From NCBI GenBank assembly GCA_031261945.1, contig JAISIQ010000128.1:1-7378 (forward strand): a stretch of 7,378 nt of DNA, read 5' to 3'. This document shows positions 6,135 through 7,378 of this stretch, piece by piece. The translations under genes and the position numbers were made by a program. Numbering within the stretch: position 1 is the stretch's first letter; each line of letters starts with the position of its first letter. This DNA is from Methanobrevibacter sp. (lineage in GTDB: Archaea > Methanobacteriota > Methanobacteria > Methanobacteriales > Methanobacteriaceae). The notes beneath the pieces are model-generated. The model was not told the origin of the DNA. It was given only the letters and a program-made list of their open reading frames with translations, and did no database searches.

Positions 6135-6199
6135 GTTATTATTATATATTTATTTAAGTATTTAAATTTTTCTATAATAGCTATTTTGTAATTTTTCAT
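6122..6199 (-). pseudogene. 25-codon stub of the flavoprotein gene
   Basis: The outer copy of the 43-bp repeat carries a second start of the flavoprotein gene. It reads MKNYKIAII, against MKTYKIAII in the intact gene, then leaves homology and runs through unrelated residues to TAA at 6122-6124, inside the structured element. The missing GGGPAG motif means it cannot bind FAD. It begins 27 bases after the tgt stop on the same strand, as expected if it marks the ancestral position of the flavoprotein gene behind tgt. Translation as a short peptide is possible but unlikely to matter. Confidence 0.6.
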
Positions 6200-6214
6200 T
6201 TTATCTTTCTATAA
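6172..6214. repeat. 43-bp direct repeat, outer copy
   Basis: This is the partner of 5172-5214, with 42 of 43 bases identical. It contains the stub start codon (6197-6199), nine flavoprotein codons and the same 15-base leader, and ends 13 bases before the tgt stop codon. It may be the original leader, with the inner copy created on insertion. Confidence 0.9.
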
Positions 6215-6226
6215 ATTAAATATATA

Positions 6227-7378
6227 TTATTTATAATATCTTTTTAACCATTTGTCACGGAAATTAAAGAAGTTTTCTTCAATAATAGATTGGCGAATTT
6301 GCTCTGTTAGTTTTATAATGAAATAGAGGTTATGGATGGTTAAAAGTTCCATTGCAAGTTGTTTGTCTTGAGTAAATTGTTTTTTTGTTTTTAAAGCATT
6401 TTCGTTTTTTAATAATTTGCGAATTTCTCCTCTCGTATAATTAGATTTACAAGTTGGACATTCACAACCTTCAAATAATGGACTATAATCATTTGCAAAT
6501 TTTGCATTTCTAAGATTAATATCTCCATCAAGAGTATAAACCTTACCATGTCTTGCTTCCCTAGCGGGTGCTACACAATCAAAGGTATCACACCCATTTT
6601 CTACTCCAACAAAAATATCGTCTGGTTTAGAAAGGCCAAGTAAATGCCGAGGTTTTGTTTCTGGCAAAATTCTATTACACCAAAATAAGATATTTGGTAA
6701 CTGTTCTTTTTCAAAAGCACCTCCTAAACCATATCCGTCAAAATCCATTGTTCCTAAATCACGAGCAGCTCTTTCTCGTAAATCTTGATAATGTGCGCCT
6801 TGGAGAACCCCAAAAAGTCCTTGGTATGGTTTATCGCTATTTTCTTTGGTTAATCTTTTGTGTTCTTTTAAACATCTAATTGCCCAGCGATAGGTACGGT
6901 TAAGTGCTTCTTCGTTATATTCTTTACTATCTCCGATATTAGTTAATTCATCAAATGCCATAATGATATCTGCACCAATTTCATGTTGAAATTTCATAGA
7001 ATATTCTGGAGTGATAAGTTTTTCAATATCCTCTTCATGTTTTTTGAAATATACTCCTTCTTCAGTTACTTTGACTAATCGTTTTTTATACTTGGTTTTA
7101 AATTGTTCACGAGCAATATCTCGTTTGTTCATTGAAATAACTTTACCTAAACCGCTACCAAAAGACATTACTTGGAAACCTCCACTATCAGTGACAGTAG
7201 GACAATTATATCTGGAATATTCTGATAATCCTCCTTTCTCTTCAATCTCATTTGAAATTTTAGATAAATGAAAACCATTACTAATCATTGCTTGAGCACC
7301 AATACTATGAAATTGAGAGGGAGATAAAAATTTAACTTCTCCATAAGTTCCAACTACTACAAAAGCAGGTGTTTTAAT
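6227..7378 (-). CDS. tgt: Bacterial-type tRNA-guanine transglycosylase (5' end outside window)
   Basis: TGT exchanges guanine 34 in tRNAs with GUN anticodons for a 7-deazaguanine base (preQ1 or queuine). The frame stays open to the right edge, giving 383 residues beginning IKTPAFVVVGTYGEVKFL, close to the normal N-terminus; the start codon is outside. Numbered within the visible part: TDSGGFQV (63-70, first catalytic Asp64), MAFDE (140-144), GVLQG (190-194), TFDCVAPAREAR (265-276, nucleophile Asp267) and zinc ligands C-x-C-x2-C (305-310) with His349. DSGGFQ, MAFDE and FDCV are bacterial-type; archaeal ArcTGT usually has DSGSFQ. About 25-30 extra basic residues (74-103) follow SFG, and two pocket positions differ from textbook TGT. 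Its 3' end faces the flavoprotein stub 27 bases away. In an archaeon this suggests queuine salvage or acquisition from bacteria; both are inferences. Confidence 0.9.
   Translation of the reverse strand: MKTPAFVVVGTYGEVKFLSPSQFHSIGAQAMISNGFHLSKISNEIEEKGGLSEYSRYNCPTVTDSGGFQVMSFGSGLGKVISMNKRDIAREQFKTKYKKRLVKVTEEGVYFKKHEEDIEKLITPEYSMKFQHEIGADIIMAFDELTNIGDSKEYNEEALNRTYRWAIRCLKEHKRLTKENSDKPYQGLFGVLQGAHYQDLRERAARDLGTMDFDGYGLGGAFEKEQLPNILFWCNRILPETKPRHLLGLSKPDDIFVGVENGCDTFDCVAPAREARHGKVYTLDGDINLRNAKFANDYSPLFEGCECPTCKSNYTRGEIRKLLKNENALKTKKQFTQDKQLAMELLTIHNLYFIIKLTEQIRQSIIEENFFNFRDKWLKRYYK

Noticed and set aside
5215..6171. Insertion sequence with terminal inverted repeats
   Set aside because: Comparing the ends inside the 43-bp repeats shows no convincing inverted repeats, and no transposase or integrase is encoded.
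1007..6185. AATAGCTATT as a transcription-factor operator
   Set aside because: Nearly all copies lie inside coding regions, and the intergenic copy belongs to the duplicated gene start, so promoter regulation does not explain the distribution.
6976..7068. Frameshift in tgt suggested by the extra residues after SFG
   Set aside because: The frame is continuous and returns to aligned motifs (VTEEGVYF) with no stop; an insertion loop explains it better.
6655..7271. Open + strand frames opposite tgt
   Set aside because: They are fully contained in the transglycosylase gene, which has all its motifs in the other strand; their translations look random.

Overview
The window reads as chromosomal DNA of a very AT-rich methanogenic archaeon, most like the Methanobrevibacter/Methanosphaera group. 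The evidence is the extreme A+T bias, archaeal GGTGAT or AGTGAT ribosome-binding sites three bases before several starts, and anaerobic cobamide-pathway genes (cbiF, cbiC) near hemL. The genus is an inference. Both edges cut through genes: an iron-sulfur protein on the left and a tRNA-guanine transglycosylase on the right.

Layout. Positions 1-1349 run on the + strand: the end of a two-cluster ferredoxin-like protein (possibly DUF166), cbiF overlapping it, and a 34-residue single-span membrane peptide with a strong ribosome-binding site. These converge on a - strand pair, cbiC then hemL (3380 to 1374), separated by a short spacer built of 12-bp repeats that each carry a ribosome-binding-site-like sequence. 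Both supply tetrapyrrole synthesis: HemL makes 5-aminolevulinate, and CbiF and CbiC act later in the corrin branch toward cobamides. A 463-bp gene-free stretch (3381-3843) follows, made of three-base-periodic and tandemly repeated A/T sequence. Next is a - strand HI0933-family flavoprotein gene (3844-5199) containing in-frame simple-sequence insertions.

The most interesting part is 5172-6214. A 43-bp sequence covering the first nine codons and the leader of the flavoprotein gene occurs twice, exactly 1000 bp apart, with one mismatch. Between the copies lie a + strand DUF3800-family gene, whose natural start seems to be ATT, and a compact, relatively GC-rich element at 6050-6134 that folds on paper into a closed three-way junction. 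The outer copy leaves a 25-codon stub of the flavoprotein gene just behind the transglycosylase gene. The simplest reading is that the flavoprotein gene once directly followed tgt, and that a roughly 1-kb cassette inserted at its 5' end and regenerated that end. No integrase or transposase is visible.

The right end holds a bacterial-type TGT that keeps its catalytic aspartates and zinc ligands but differs at positions that shape the base pocket. Across the window the palindrome AATAGCTATT is strikingly over-represented (nine copies by hand count). All family assignments come from reading motifs; no database search was run.
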